From contig CAVZII010000005.1 of assembly GCA_963775275.1 (NCBI GenBank), positions 3,596,001 through 3,660,000 of the forward strand: a stretch of DNA of 64,000 nt, in the 5' to 3' direction. Source of the stretch: JANWHQ01 sp963775275. Its GTDB lineage: Bacteria; Pseudomonadota; Alphaproteobacteria; Caulobacterales; Caulobacteraceae. Positions 46,511-56,376 of this stretch are shown in pieces. Within the stretch, counting starts at the first letter, position 1, and every line of letters begins with the position of its first letter. The notes beneath the pieces are model-generated. The model was given only the letters and a program-made list of their open reading frames with translations. It did not search any database and was not told the origin of the DNA. The translations under genes and the position numbers were made by a program.

Positions 46511-47818
46511 TCAGGACGCAGCCGGGGCCACGAGGCCGCGGCATTCGCCAAGCCCGATCGGGACAAAGCCCTCGCGGCGGCAGGCGCCTTCCAGCACGAT
46601 CTCGTCGCCGTCCTCCAGGAAGCTCCGCCGTTCGCCGGTGGGAAGCTCGACCGGCTCGGCGCCGCGCGCGTTGATTTCGAGCAGGCACCCGGCGGTCCGC
46701 CGGTCCGGCCCGGAGACCGTTCCCGATCCCACCAGATCGCCGGGGCGAAGGTCGCAGCCGTTGCTCGTGTGGTGAGCCAGCATCTGGGCCAAGGTCCAGT
46801 ACATATCGGCGAAATCGGCTTGCGACAGCACGAAGGGCTCCAGGCCCTGCTCGCGCATCTGCGCCGTCGTGATCAGCGCCCGAAGCCCGATGGCGAGGCC
46901 GCCATCGGCCCGGTCCTTCGCCGAGCTCAGGTGGGGCAGGGGTTCGGGATCGCCATGCGGGCGCGCGTAGGCGCGCGCGCGGAAGGGCGCCAGCGCCTCT
47001 GCGGTCACCACCCACGGAGACAGGCTGGTGAGGAAGCTCTTGGAAAGGAACGGTCCCAGGGGTTGGTACTCCCAGGCCTGGATGTCGCGCGCCGACCAGT
47101 CGTTCAGCAGGCACACGCCGAACCAGCGCTCGCTGGCCTCGTCGACGGTGAGTGGACTGCCGAGGTCGGTTCCCCGCCCGACGAAAGCCCCGAGCTCAAG
47201 CTCGTAGTCCAGGCTTCGCGACGGCAGGAACCGGGGCGCGGCGCCGCCTGACGCGATCTGCCCCTTCGGCCGGCGTACCTCGGCGCCGCTCACGCGGATG
47301 GAGGACGCCCGTCCGTGGTAGCCGATCGGGACCCACTTGTAGTTGGGCAGCAGCGGATTGTCGGGCCGGAAGAGGCGGCCGACGTTGGTCGCGTGGAACA
47401 CCGAAGCGTAGAAGTCCGTGTAATCCCCGATGTGGGCGGGCAGCGTCATCTCGGCGTCGGCCATCGGGGTCAGCAGGACGCTGGCGTCGGCTTCGCGGCG
47501 GCGGTCGCCGAGCAGGCGGCTGAGGCCCTTGCGCAACGCCGAGGAGGCGTCCCGGCCGCGGGCCATCAGTCCGTTCAGGCTCGATCCGGCGCAGGCCCGC
47601 GCCGCCGTCCGGGCGGCGGGCTCCAGAAGGTCGGCCGCGCCCTCCACGTCCAGGATCATGTCGCCGATCGCGACGCCGACCCTCGCCCGTGCACGCGTCC
47701 GGCGGGGACGATAGATCCCGAAGGGAAGGTTCTGGATCGGGAAGGCGCATCCAGGCGCCGCCGCGCCCGGCGCCCAGCTCGTCAGCTGCGGGTCGTGGGT
47801 CTCGTCGATCTCGGACAT
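46511..47818 (-). CDS. fahA: Fumarylacetoacetase
   Basis: A 435-residue hydrolase for the last step of tyrosine degradation, splitting fumarylacetoacetate to fumarate and acetoacetate. IGDYTDFYASVFHATNVG, the NDWSARDIQAWEYQPLGPF signature and GTVSGPDRRTAGCLLE match the full-length family. It stands alone here; homogentisate genes are not adjacent. ATG 47818 lies 124 bp from the divergent tipF start. Confidence 0.95.
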   Translation of the reverse strand: MSEIDETHDPQLTSWAPGAAAPGCAFPIQNLPFGIYRPRRTRARARVGVAIGDMILDVEGAADLLEPAARTAARACAGSSLNGLMARGRDASSALRKGLSRLLGDRRREADASVLLTPMADAEMTLPAHIGDYTDFYASVFHATNVGRLFRPDNPLLPNYKWVPIGYHGRASSIRVSGAEVRRPKGQIASGGAAPRFLPSRSLDYELELGAFVGRGTDLGSPLTVDEASERWFGVCLLNDWSARDIQAWEYQPLGPFLSKSFLTSLSPWVVTAEALAPFRARAYARPHGDPEPLPHLSSAKDRADGGLAIGLRALITTAQMREQGLEPFVLSQADFADMYWTLAQMLAHHTSNGCDLRPGDLVGSGTVSGPDRRTAGCLLEINARGAEPVELPTGERRSFLEDGDEIVLEGACRREGFVPIGLGECRGLVAPAAS

Positions 47819-47941
47819 GATGGGAGGGTCTCGATGCAGGACCGCCCCGGCCTCGTCCGGCGCCGCGCGGCTGCGGCATTCATTCCGTTCGACGGACCGT
47901 GGCGTCGGGCCGATAATCAGGCGATTCGAACCGGCGGGCCG

Positions 47942-49216
47942 ATGCGCAAGCTTACAATGGCGCTCCTGGGCGGAGCGTCGATCTGTCTGGCCGTGACCAT
48001 CGCCGTCCTGCTCTGGCGGGCGGGCGGCGGTTGGGGCGCGGCCGCCGCGGGCCTGACCGCGGGCCTGGGCCTGGCGTTCTCGCTGCAAGGCGTGGTCGGC
48101 CGTTCGCTCGAGCAGGGCGCGCTCAGGCGTGACTTCGACGCTCTCAAGGACGCCCATCTCGATGTCGCCGGCCGGCTGGAGCAGATCGACAGGAGCCTCT
48201 CGATCCTGGCCGACGCGGTGCAGGAGAAGGCGGTCAAGCGGTCCGAGGAGCTGACCTTCGAGGTCCGCATGCTGGAAGATCTCGTCCAGCGCATGAGCCA
48301 TAGCCTCGATGAACGGTTCGCGCAGGGACCCGAGCCGGCGGCGCCGGGCGGCGCTCCGCCGTCCGACCGGCGCCGCCATCCGCAGGCCGATGTCCTTCTG
48401 GAGACGGTGCGCGAGGCGCTGGCCGATAACCGGGTCGACCTCTACCTTCAGCCGGTGGTCAGCCTGCCGCAGCGGCGCACGGTGTTCTACGAGAGCTTCT
48501 CGCGGCTGCGGGACGCGACCGGGCGCGTCCTCATGCCGGCGCAGTACCTCACCGTCGCCGAGCCCGAGGGCCTGGTCACCGCGATCGACAACCTGCTGCT
48601 GTTCCGCTGCGTCCAGATCGTCCGCCGCCTGGCCAAGCAGGACCGCAAGGTCTCGATCTTCTGCAACATCTCGCTCCTGTCCCTGGCGGACGACGCCTTC
48701 TTCCCGCAGTTCCTGGACTTCCTGGCCGAGAACAAGGACATGGCCTCCGGCCTCATCTTCGAGCTCGGCCAGGCGCCCTTCGCCCAGCGCGGCTCGGTGG
48801 AGGCCCGCAACATGGCCAAGCTCGCCGACCTCGGCTTCCGCTTCTCGCTGGACAAGGTGATGGACCTGGACATCGACTGGCGCGAGCTTCAGCGGGCGGA
48901 CGTCAAGTTCCTGAAGATCGGCGCCGAAGTCCTGCTCAGCCAGCTTCTCGACCTGGAAGGCCAGCCAGCGCTGAAGGCGCTGAGGGACCTGCACGCCTCG
49001 GACTTCGCGGGACTGGCGCGCCGGTACGGGACCGAGATCATCGCCGAGAAGATCGAGACCGAGCGCCAGGCGATCGACGTGCTCGAGCTCGACATCGCCT
49101 ACGGCCAGGGCCACCTGTTCGGCGAGCCGCGCGCGATCCGCGACTCGGTGCTCGCCGAGACCGATCCTCCCGCGGCCTTCATGCGCTCGAGCCTTCGCCG
49201 CGCGGCGGTGCGGTAG
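47942..49216 (+). CDS. tipF: TipF-like protein with degenerate EAL domain
   Basis: A 424-residue protein: two N-terminal hydrophobic segments (about residues 5-22 and 30-50), a helical coiled-coil region to about 120, and a C-terminal EAL domain. The EAL signature reads ESF and the catalytic DDFG region reads SLDKVMD, so the second metal-binding Asp is lost; the Lys in FLKIG remains. This matches TipF, a c-di-GMP effector that helps set the flagellar pole in Caulobacter. It should bind rather than cleave c-di-GMP. The assignment is from layout and degeneration pattern. Confidence 0.8.
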   Translation: MRKLTMALLGGASICLAVTIAVLLWRAGGGWGAAAAGLTAGLGLAFSLQGVVGRSLEQGALRRDFDALKDAHLDVAGRLEQIDRSLSILADAVQEKAVKRSEELTFEVRMLEDLVQRMSHSLDERFAQGPEPAAPGGAPPSDRRRHPQADVLLETVREALADNRVDLYLQPVVSLPQRRTVFYESFSRLRDATGRVLMPAQYLTVAEPEGLVTAIDNLLLFRCVQIVRRLAKQDRKVSIFCNISLLSLADDAFFPQFLDFLAENKDMASGLIFELGQAPFAQRGSVEARNMAKLADLGFRFSLDKVMDLDIDWRELQRADVKFLKIGAEVLLSQLLDLEGQPALKALRDLHASDFAGLARRYGTEIIAEKIETERQAIDVLELDIAYGQGHLFGEPRAIRDSVLAETDPPAAFMRSSLRRAAVR

Positions 49217-49259
49217 CGGCGATTGACTGGGCGGCGGGCGCCCGCTAGCCCCAGGCGCC

Positions 49260-50129
49260 ATGCCGCTTCCCACCTTGCTTTCCGGCCTGTCCGCCATCGC
49301 CGCCGATTACGACGTCATCCTCTGCGACGTCTGGGGCGTGATCCACAACGGCCGGGACGCCTTCCCCGCCGCCTGCGCGGCGCTCGAGCGCTATCGCGCC
49401 GGGCGGGGACCGGTGGTGCTGATCTCCAATGCGCCCAGGCCTTCGGCCGCGCTGCATTCCCAGCTCGCCGGCGTGGGCGTGCCAACGAGCGCCTGGTCGG
49501 CCTTCGTCACATCCGGCGACGCCACCCGCGAGCTCCTGGCGGAGCGCGCGCCGGGCCCGGTCTGGCGGCTCGGGCCTTCGCGCGATGACCCGCTCTATGA
49601 GGGGCTGGGCCTGTCGTTCGCCGACGATCCGGCGGGCGCCGCCTTCATCTGCTGCACCGGGCCGTTCCACGAGGAGCATGAGACGCCCGAGGACTACCGG
49701 GACCGGCTTCTGGCGGCCAGGGAACGCGATCTGGAGATGATCTGCGCCAACCCCGACCGCATGGTTCAGAAGGGCGACCGGCTGATCTACTGCGCCGGCG
49801 CCCTGGCCGAGCTCTACGCGACGCTCGGCGGACGCTCGATCATGGCCGGCAAGCCGCACGCGCCGATCTACCGCAAGTCGCTCGCCGAGGCCGGGCGCCT
49901 GCTCGGCCGCGCGCCCGATCCTGGCCGCGTGCTGTGCATCGGCGACGGGGCCTCCACGGATGTGGCCGGCGCGGCGCGCCAGGAGCTGGATTGCCTGTTC
50001 CTATGGGGCGGGATCCACGCGGCCGATCTGTCCGGAGGCGCCGAAGCGCAGTCCGCCGAGAGGGCGGCCGAGTTCCTGGCCAAGCATGAGACCGTGGCCA
50101 AGTACGCCATGGCCGAGCTGGTCTGGTAG
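49260..50129 (+). CDS. HAD-superfamily class IIA hydrolase
   Basis: A 289-residue phosphatase-like protein. Nucleophile region VILCDVWGVIHNG, then VVLISNAPRP with the Ser/Asn of motif II, GKPHAPIYRKSL with the motif III Lys and CIGDGASTDVAGA with the motif IV Asp pair. This is the NagD-related family with a DVWG loop found in alphaproteobacteria. Substrate unknown. It begins the run to ribF. Confidence 0.88.
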   Translation: MPLPTLLSGLSAIAADYDVILCDVWGVIHNGRDAFPAACAALERYRAGRGPVVLISNAPRPSAALHSQLAGVGVPTSAWSAFVTSGDATRELLAERAPGPVWRLGPSRDDPLYEGLGLSFADDPAGAAFICCTGPFHEEHETPEDYRDRLLAARERDLEMICANPDRMVQKGDRLIYCAGALAELYATLGGRSIMAGKPHAPIYRKSLAEAGRLLGRAPDPGRVLCIGDGASTDVAGAARQELDCLFLWGGIHAADLSGGAEAQSAERAAEFLAKHETVAKYAMAELVW

Positions 50130-50174
50130 GGAGGGACGAGGCTTGAAGGGCGAACCCACAAGTTGGAGACAAGG

Positions 50175-50603
50175 ATGAACGGGTTCTACCTGGAAGACCT
50201 CAGCGTGGGCCAAAGCGCCGAGACCTCGCACACCGTCACCGACGGCGACATCCGCGCCTTCGCCGAGGTGTCGGGCGACCGCAATCCGGTCCACCTGGAC
50301 GAAGACTATGCGGCGACGACGCCGTTCAAGACGCGGATCGCCCACGGCATGCTGTCGGCCGGCTACATCTCGGCGGTGCTCGGCGGCAAGCTGCCGGGGC
50401 CGGGCGCGATCTACATCTCCCAGACCATGAACTTCAAACGGCCGGTGCGGATCGGCGACGAGGTCGTCACCCGCGTCACCGTCTCGGCCATCGATGAGGA
50501 GCGCGCGCGCGTCACCCTGTCGACGGTCTGCGAGGTCGCCGGAAAGCCGGTGGTCGAGGGCGAGGCCGTGGTGATGACGCCCCGAAGGGACAGCCAGGGC
50601 TGA
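50175..50603 (+). CDS. MaoC-like (R)-specific enoyl-CoA hydratase
   Basis: A 142-residue hot-dog-fold protein. The hydratase-2 motif is intact: SGDRNPVHLDEDYA with Asp and His, and RIAHGML. Members hydrate trans-2-enoyl-CoA to (R)-3-hydroxyacyl-CoA. ATG 50175, after GGAGACAAGG, is preferred to a TTG 12 bases earlier. It lies 2 bp from ribF. Confidence 0.9.
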   Translation: MNGFYLEDLSVGQSAETSHTVTDGDIRAFAEVSGDRNPVHLDEDYAATTPFKTRIAHGMLSAGYISAVLGGKLPGPGAIYISQTMNFKRPVRIGDEVVTRVTVSAIDEERARVTLSTVCEVAGKPVVEGEAVVMTPRRDSQG

Positions 50604-50605
50604 CG

Positions 50606-51538
50606 ATGCGCACGATCCGGGGCTGGCGGGGCCTGAAGCCTGAAGACCGGGGCGCCTGCGTCGCCTTCGGCGCCTTCGACGGCGTGCACCGGGGGCACGA
50701 GCGGGTGATCGCCCAGGCGGCGTCGATGGCGCGCCGCCTGCACGCGCCCCTGGGCGTCATCAGCTTCGAGCCCCATCCCTGGCGCTGGTTCCACAAGGAC
50801 GACCCGCCGTTCCTGCTGACCAGCCCTGAGCAGCAGGCCAGGCGTTTCGAGGACCTGGGGGTCGAGCGCCACTATGTCCTGCCCTTCGACGACCACCTGG
50901 CGGACCTCAGCGCCGAGGGGTTCGCGGGCGAGGTGCTGCACGAGGGCCTGGGCTTGCGGCACATCGTGGTCGGCTTCGACGCCAGCTTTGGACGCGGCCG
51001 CACCGGCGACGGCGACATGCTCAAGCGCCTGGGCGAGGAGCTGGGCTTCGGGGCGACGGTGGTCGCGCCGGTGTCCGACCACTCCGGCTACAAGCTGTCG
51101 TCCACAGCGGCCCGGCGCGCGCTCCAGGCCGGCCAGCCCGAGGTCGCCGCCGACATCCTGGGCCGGCCGTTCGCCATCGAGGGGGTGGTCCAGGTGGGCC
51201 GCAAGCTCGGCCGCGCCATGGGCTTTCCCACGGCCAATGTCGCGCTCGGGGAGTACGTCAGGCCGAGGCTCGGCATCTATGCGACGCGCACGCGCCTTCA
51301 CGACGGGCGGACCCTGGACGGGGTCGCCTCGATCGGCACCAACCCGACCACCGGGATCGTCGAGCCGCGCCTCGAGGTCTGGATGTTCGATTTCGACGAG
51401 GACCTCTATGGCCGCACGATCGAGACCGAGCTTCACCATTACCTGCGCCCGGAGCTGAAATTTGCTACGGTGGACGAGCTCATCGCCCAGATGAAGGCCG
51501 ACGCGCAGGAGGCGCGGCGGTTGCTGGGACGATCCTAG
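50606..51538 (+). CDS. ribF: Bifunctional riboflavin kinase/FAD synthetase
   Basis: A 310-residue enzyme making FMN and FAD. The adenylyltransferase domain has CVAFGAFDGVHRGHERV and ISFEPHPWR; the kinase domain has GRAMGFPTANV and GTNPTTGIVEPRLEVWMFDF. It overlaps no gene but starts 2 bp after the hydratase gene and precedes the protease gene by 16 bp. Confidence 0.95.
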   Translation: MRTIRGWRGLKPEDRGACVAFGAFDGVHRGHERVIAQAASMARRLHAPLGVISFEPHPWRWFHKDDPPFLLTSPEQQARRFEDLGVERHYVLPFDDHLADLSAEGFAGEVLHEGLGLRHIVVGFDASFGRGRTGDGDMLKRLGEELGFGATVVAPVSDHSGYKLSSTAARRALQAGQPEVAADILGRPFAIEGVVQVGRKLGRAMGFPTANVALGEYVRPRLGIYATRTRLHDGRTLDGVASIGTNPTTGIVEPRLEVWMFDFDEDLYGRTIETELHHYLRPELKFATVDELIAQMKADAQEARRLLGRS

Positions 51539-51554
51539 AGGGAAGGCCGGGGCC

Positions 51555-52619
51555 ATGCTGAAGGCCCGAAAGTACGAGCGCTTCGCCACCGCGCGCCGGC
51601 CCGCCCGCCGCGCGCCCACCCCCTTCACCGTTCCCGCCGAGGCCAGGTTCGTGTTCGACCGCCGGCCGCGGCCCGAGCTCGGCGAGGCCGGGGTCATGGA
51701 CGCCTACTCGCGCACGGTGGTCCAGGCCGTGGAGGCGGTCGGCCCATCGGTCGTGCGGGTGCATCCGCTGAGGACCGGGCTCGGGGCGGAGGGCATAGGG
51801 TCGGGCTTCGTGGTGGGCGAGGAGGGGCTGATCCTCACCAACAGCCACGTCGCCCGGGGCTCCAGCCAGATCGAGATCGTCACACACGACGGCCGCAGCG
51901 TCATGGCCCATGCGGTCGGTGACGACCCGGACACGGACCTCTGCCTGCTGCGCATCGACGAGCCGGCGGCGCTGCCGGCCGTCAGGCTCGGCAACTCCAA
52001 GCTCCTGAAGCCCGGCCAGCTGATCATCGCCATCGGCGCGCCGCTCGGATTCCAGGCGACGGTCACCGCGGGCGTGGTCTCGGCGCTCGGCAGGTCCCTT
52101 CGCGGCGAGCGCGGCCGGCTGATCGAGGACCTGATCCAGACCGACGCGGCGCTGAACCCGGGCAACTCGGGCGGTCCGCTGGTCAGCTCGGCCGGCGAGG
52201 TGGTGGGCGTGGCGACGGCGGTTGTCGCCGGCGCCCAGGGCCTGTGCTTCGCCATCGCCAGCAATACGGCGAGGTTCGTCCTGGGCGAGCTGCGCGAGCA
52301 CGGACGGGTTCGCCGCGGCTATGTCGGCGTGGTGGCCCAGCAGGCGCCGATCCCGCCGGGCTTCGCCCAGGCGGCGGGCCTGGACCAGCCCTACGGCGTC
52401 TGGGTCGCGGGCGTGGAGCGCGGCAGCCCGGCCGCGCAGGCGGGCCTGCAGGAGGGTGATCTGATCGTGGCGGTCGCGGGCAAGGCGACTACGGGGCTGG
52501 ACGACCTGCTCTCGGCGCTCGATCACAACTCCATCGACCGGCCGCTGGCGTTCTCGATCTTCCGCTCGGGGCGGCGGCTCAGCATCGAGGTGACGCCGCG
52601 CGAGCGCCGCCGCCCCTGA
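51555..52619 (+). CDS. Trypsin-like serine protease with PDZ domain (DegP/HtrA type)
   Basis: A 354-residue protease. Catalytic His in LTNSHVARG, Asp in DPDTDLCLLR and Ser in LNPGNSGGPL; a PDZ domain follows from about residue 260 (VWVAGVERGSPAAQAGLQEGD). The N-terminal 50 residues are Arg/Pro-rich with no hydrophobic signal, so it may be cytoplasmic or have a start further on at Met48. Confidence 0.9.
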   Translation: MLKARKYERFATARRPARRAPTPFTVPAEARFVFDRRPRPELGEAGVMDAYSRTVVQAVEAVGPSVVRVHPLRTGLGAEGIGSGFVVGEEGLILTNSHVARGSSQIEIVTHDGRSVMAHAVGDDPDTDLCLLRIDEPAALPAVRLGNSKLLKPGQLIIAIGAPLGFQATVTAGVVSALGRSLRGERGRLIEDLIQTDAALNPGNSGGPLVSSAGEVVGVATAVVAGAQGLCFAIASNTARFVLGELREHGRVRRGYVGVVAQQAPIPPGFAQAAGLDQPYGVWVAGVERGSPAAQAGLQEGDLIVAVAGKATTGLDDLLSALDHNSIDRPLAFSIFRSGRRLSIEVTPRERRRP

Positions 52620-52650
52620 CGCGCCCCATGCGCAACGCGCGGCGTCGGCG

Positions 52651-52673
52651 CGCCGGCCTTTTTCTGGCCGGCG
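52651..52673. repeat. Hairpin after the protease gene
   Basis: CGCCGGCC and GGCCGGCG pair perfectly around TTTTTCT. As the T-run is in the loop, it is not a standard terminator in either direction but may mark the transcript end before ileS. Confidence 0.45.
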
Positions 52674-52813
52674 GCCTCTGTTACATGGCGCCCATGACCG
52701 TGGTTCGGACCAACTCGCGAATTAACCGCCCGGCGTGACGCCAGGGCCGATGCCCCAGCGCGCGCCGGGATCGCCCGATCCGAGTTGAACCGAAACGCGC
52801 AAAGACCCTGACC

Positions 52814-55765
52814 ATGGCCGACGACGCCGCCCCTTCGCGGGACTACCGCGACACCGTCTTCCTTCCAGAGACCTCATTCCCCATGCGCGCGGGCCTGCCC
52901 CAGCGCGAGCCGGAGATTCTGGAGGCGTGGCGCCAGGCCGACCTCTATGAGGCCATGCGCCGCGCGCGCCAGGCGGCGGGCGCGCCGCTCTACGTGCTGC
53001 ACGACGGCCCGCCCTACGCCAACGGCGCCATCCACATCGGCCATGCGCTGAACAAGATCCTCAAGGACTTCGTGGTCAGGAGCCGCTTCCTCTTGGGCTA
53101 CGACGTGGACTATGTCCCGGGCTGGGACTGCCACGGCCTGCCGATCGAGTGGAAGATCGAGGAGCAGTACCGCGCACGGGGCCAGCGCAAGGACGAGGTT
53201 CCGCTCGCGGAGTTCCGCGCCCAGTGCCGCGCCTTCGCCGGCCAGTGGATCGAGGCCCAGAAGGCGGAGTTCAAGCGCCTGGGCGTGCTGGGCCGATGGG
53301 ACCGTGTCTACGCCACCATGGACTTCGCCACCGAGGCGGCGATCGTGCGCGAGTTCCACAAGTTCCTGATGTCGGGCCAGCTCTACCGGGGCTCCAAGCC
53401 GGTGATGTGGAGCCCGGTCGAGCGCACGGCCCTGGCCGACGCGGAGGTCGAGTACCACGATCATGTCAGCCCGACGATCTGGGTGAAGTTCCCCATCGTC
53501 GGCTTCCGGCCCGCCTCGGACCCCGACGCCCAGGACGCCTGGGAGCAGGGCAGGGCCCAGGTCGAGGATCTGGACGAGCACTTCCCGAGCCTTCAAGGCG
53601 CTGAGGTCGTCATCTGGACGACCACGCCCTGGACCATCCCTGGCAACCGCGCCGTCGCCTTCAATCCCGAGATCCGGTACGGGCTCTACAAGGTCGAGGC
53701 GATGGAGCCCGACCTGCCGTTCGAGCCCTGGGCCAAGGCGGGCGACAAGCTGGTGGTGGCCGACAACCTCGCCGAGGAGGTCCGCCAGGCGGCCAGGATC
53801 CTTGGCTGGGAGCGCCTCTACGGGGTCGAGCCCGAGGGCTTGGTCTGCGCTCACCCGTTCCGCGGCCAGGGCTACGATTTCGACGTTCCGCTTCTGGCCG
53901 GCGATCACGTCACGGACGACGCCGGCACGGGTTTCGTACACACCGCGCCAAGCCACGGCGCGGAGGACTACGCGGTCTGGCTCGCCCACGGCTACCGCGA
54001 CATCCCCGAGATGGTCGATCCGGACGGCGCCTACTATCCGCACGTGCCCCTGTTCGCCGGGCTGAAGGTGCTGGAAACCGAGGGCAAGAAATCCGGCAGG
54101 TTCGGCCCGGCCAACAGCGCGGTGATCGACAAGCTGGTCGAGACCGGGGCGCTCCTGGCCCGGGGCCGGCTGGAGCATTCCTATCCGCACTCCTGGCGCT
54201 CGAAGGCCCCGGTGATCTTTCGCAACACGCCGCAGTGGTTCATCCGCATGGACCGGCAGCTGAGCGACGGCGGGACCCTGCGCGAGCGCGCGCTGATGGC
54301 CATCGACGACACGGCCTTCTTCCCGGCCTCGGGCCAGAACCGCATCCGCGGCATGGTCGAGACGCGCCCGGACTGGCTGATCTCGCGCCAGCGCGCCTGG
54401 GGTACGCCGCTGGCCATGTTCGTCGAGAAGGCGACGGGCCGGCCGCTGCAGGACGAGGCAGTGAACGCGCGCATCGTCGAGGCGGTCCAGAGCGGCGGGG
54501 CGGACGCGTGGTTCATCACCGATCCGGCGACCTTCCTGGGCGATGGGCGCGATCCGGCCGACTACGAGAAGGTCGACGACATCCTGGACGTCTGGTTCGA
54601 CTCCGGCTCGACGCACGCCTTCGCCGTCGAGGGCCGGTCCGATGCGCACTGGCCGGCCGACCTTTACCTCGAGGGCTCCGATCAGCACCGCGGCTGGTTC
54701 CAGTCCTCGCTCCTGGAGTCCTGCGGCACGCGCGGCCGGGCGCCGTTCAAGGCGGTCCTGACCCATGGCTTCACCCTGACCGAGCAGGGCGAGAAGATGT
54801 CCAAGTCCCTCGGCAATGCGGTCGAGCCCGACGCTGTGGTCAAGCAGAACGGAGCGGAGATCCTGCGCCTGTGGACCGCCATGGTCGACTACGCCGAGGA
54901 CCAGAGGATCGGCAGGACGATCCTGCAGACCACGGTCGACGCCTACCGCAAGCTCAGGAACACGGTCCGCTACCTCCTGGGCGGGCTGAAGGGATTCGAG
55001 GAGGCCGAGCGGGTCGGCTATGACGCCATGCCCCCGCTCGAACGCTTCATCCTGCACCGGCTGTGGGAGCTCGACGGCGAGGTTCGCAAGGCCTACGAGA
55101 CCTACCGCTTCCAGGACGTGCTGCGGCCGATCGCGGACTTCTGCTCGGGCGACCTGTCGGCCCTCTACTTCGACATCAGGAAGGACGTGCTCTACTGCGA
55201 CGCGCCCGCCTCGCCGCGCCGGCGCGCCTGCCGCACGGCGATGGACCTTGTGTTCGAGCGGCTGACCGCGTGGCTCTCGCCGCTCCTGCCGTTCACCACG
55301 GAGGAGGCCTGGACGACGCGCTTCCCCAACGCCGGCTCCAATTGCATGAGGACCCTGCCGGCTACGCCGCTGGACTGGCGCAATCCGGCCGAGGCCGAGC
55401 GCTGGGCCAAGGTGCAGACGGTGCTCGAGGCCGTCACCGGCGCACTCGAGGTCGAGCGGCGCGAGAAGCGGATCGGCGCCGCCCTGGAGGCCGCGCCCAG
55501 GGTCCAGGTCGCGGAACCGGACCTGTTGGCCGCCTTCGAGGGGGTGGATCCTGCGGAGGTCTTCCGGACCAGCGCGGTCGAGCTCTCAGCCGGGGAGGGG
55601 CCGGCCTCGGCGTTCCGCCTGCCCGAGGCGCCCGGCGTGGCGGTCGAGCCCCTGCGGGCCGTCGGCTGCAAATGCGCCCGCTGTTGGCGGATACTGCCCG
55701 AGGTTAGGGCCGACGGCGGTCTTTGCCTGCGTTGCGATGCGGCGTTGGGGGGTGACATTGGCTGA
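52814..55765 (+). CDS. ileS: Isoleucyl-tRNA synthetase
   Basis: A 983-residue class I synthetase. HIGH motif in GAIHIGHALNKI, editing domain with WTTTPWTIPGNRAV, KMSKS in GEKMSKSLGN, anticodon-binding helical region, and a C-terminal zinc finger CKCARCW...CLRC. Full length with no frame breaks. The stop overlaps the lspA start. Confidence 0.97.
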   Translation: MADDAAPSRDYRDTVFLPETSFPMRAGLPQREPEILEAWRQADLYEAMRRARQAAGAPLYVLHDGPPYANGAIHIGHALNKILKDFVVRSRFLLGYDVDYVPGWDCHGLPIEWKIEEQYRARGQRKDEVPLAEFRAQCRAFAGQWIEAQKAEFKRLGVLGRWDRVYATMDFATEAAIVREFHKFLMSGQLYRGSKPVMWSPVERTALADAEVEYHDHVSPTIWVKFPIVGFRPASDPDAQDAWEQGRAQVEDLDEHFPSLQGAEVVIWTTTPWTIPGNRAVAFNPEIRYGLYKVEAMEPDLPFEPWAKAGDKLVVADNLAEEVRQAARILGWERLYGVEPEGLVCAHPFRGQGYDFDVPLLAGDHVTDDAGTGFVHTAPSHGAEDYAVWLAHGYRDIPEMVDPDGAYYPHVPLFAGLKVLETEGKKSGRFGPANSAVIDKLVETGALLARGRLEHSYPHSWRSKAPVIFRNTPQWFIRMDRQLSDGGTLRERALMAIDDTAFFPASGQNRIRGMVETRPDWLISRQRAWGTPLAMFVEKATGRPLQDEAVNARIVEAVQSGGADAWFITDPATFLGDGRDPADYEKVDDILDVWFDSGSTHAFAVEGRSDAHWPADLYLEGSDQHRGWFQSSLLESCGTRGRAPFKAVLTHGFTLTEQGEKMSKSLGNAVEPDAVVKQNGAEILRLWTAMVDYAEDQRIGRTILQTTVDAYRKLRNTVRYLLGGLKGFEEAERVGYDAMPPLERFILHRLWELDGEVRKAYETYRFQDVLRPIADFCSGDLSALYFDIRKDVLYCDAPASPRRRACRTAMDLVFERLTAWLSPLLPFTTEEAWTTRFPNAGSNCMRTLPATPLDWRNPAEAERWAKVQTVLEAVTGALEVERREKRIGAALEAAPRVQVAEPDLLAAFEGVDPAEVFRTSAVELSAGEGPASAFRLPEAPGVAVEPLRAVGCKCARCWRILPEVRADGGLCLRCDAALGGDIG

Positions 55766-56291
55766 CGAGACCGAGATCGAGACCGAGCTCTCGGGGGTAG
55801 CGGGAGTCACCCGCTGGGGACTGATCGCCTACGCCATCGCCGCGGCGGTGTTGGTGCTCGACCAGCTGTCCAAGGCCTGGGTGCTGAACGTGCTGGACCT
55901 GCCGCACCGGCTGCCGGTCCGGATCCTGCCGATCTTCCAGCTGAACATGGTGTGGAACACCGGCGTCAGCTTCGGCCTCCTGCGCGCGGACGCCGGCCTT
56001 GGGCGCTGGATCCTGGTGATCTTCGCGGCCGTCATCGTCGCCGCCCTGGCGGTCTGGGCGCGCCGGATCGCCCGGCCGATGACCGCGGTCGCGATCGGCC
56101 TGGTCATGGGCGGGGCGATCGGCAACAACCTGATCGACCGCGTCCGCTTCGGCGCGGTGGCCGACTTCCTGGATTTTCACCGCATGTTCTTCCCCTGGGT
56201 GTTCAACCTCGCGGACAGCGCCATCACGGTGGGGGTGGTCCTGCTCCTGGTGGACAGCCTCATGTCGCCGAAGGAGCGCCCCGCGGCATGA
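55758..56291 (+). CDS. lspA: Lipoprotein signal peptidase
   Basis: A 177-residue inner-membrane aspartic protease that cleaves prolipoproteins after lipid attachment. Four spans and the catalytic Asp residues in GNNLIDRVRFG and FNLADSAITVG are present. TTG 55758, behind GGGGGG, is the best start; GTG 55752 and ATG 55737 are alternatives. It overlaps the ileS stop by 8 bp. Confidence 0.94.
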   Translation: MADETEIETELSGVAGVTRWGLIAYAIAAAVLVLDQLSKAWVLNVLDLPHRLPVRILPIFQLNMVWNTGVSFGLLRADAGLGRWILVIFAAVIVAALAVWARRIARPMTAVAIGLVMGGAIGNNLIDRVRFGAVADFLDFHRMFFPWVFNLADSAITVGVVLLLVDSLMSPKERPAA

Positions 56292-56376
56292 TCCCGCGCG
56301 GTCCTTGGCGGATGGGCGCCGAATGGGGTATCGAGGGCCCCAGGGCCGGGGCGGCTCGTGTCGGAGTGTCGAAGAG

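Noticed and set aside
52651..52673. Intrinsic terminator after the protease gene
   Set aside because: The T-run is in the loop and no T-tract follows the stem, so it is listed only as a hairpin.
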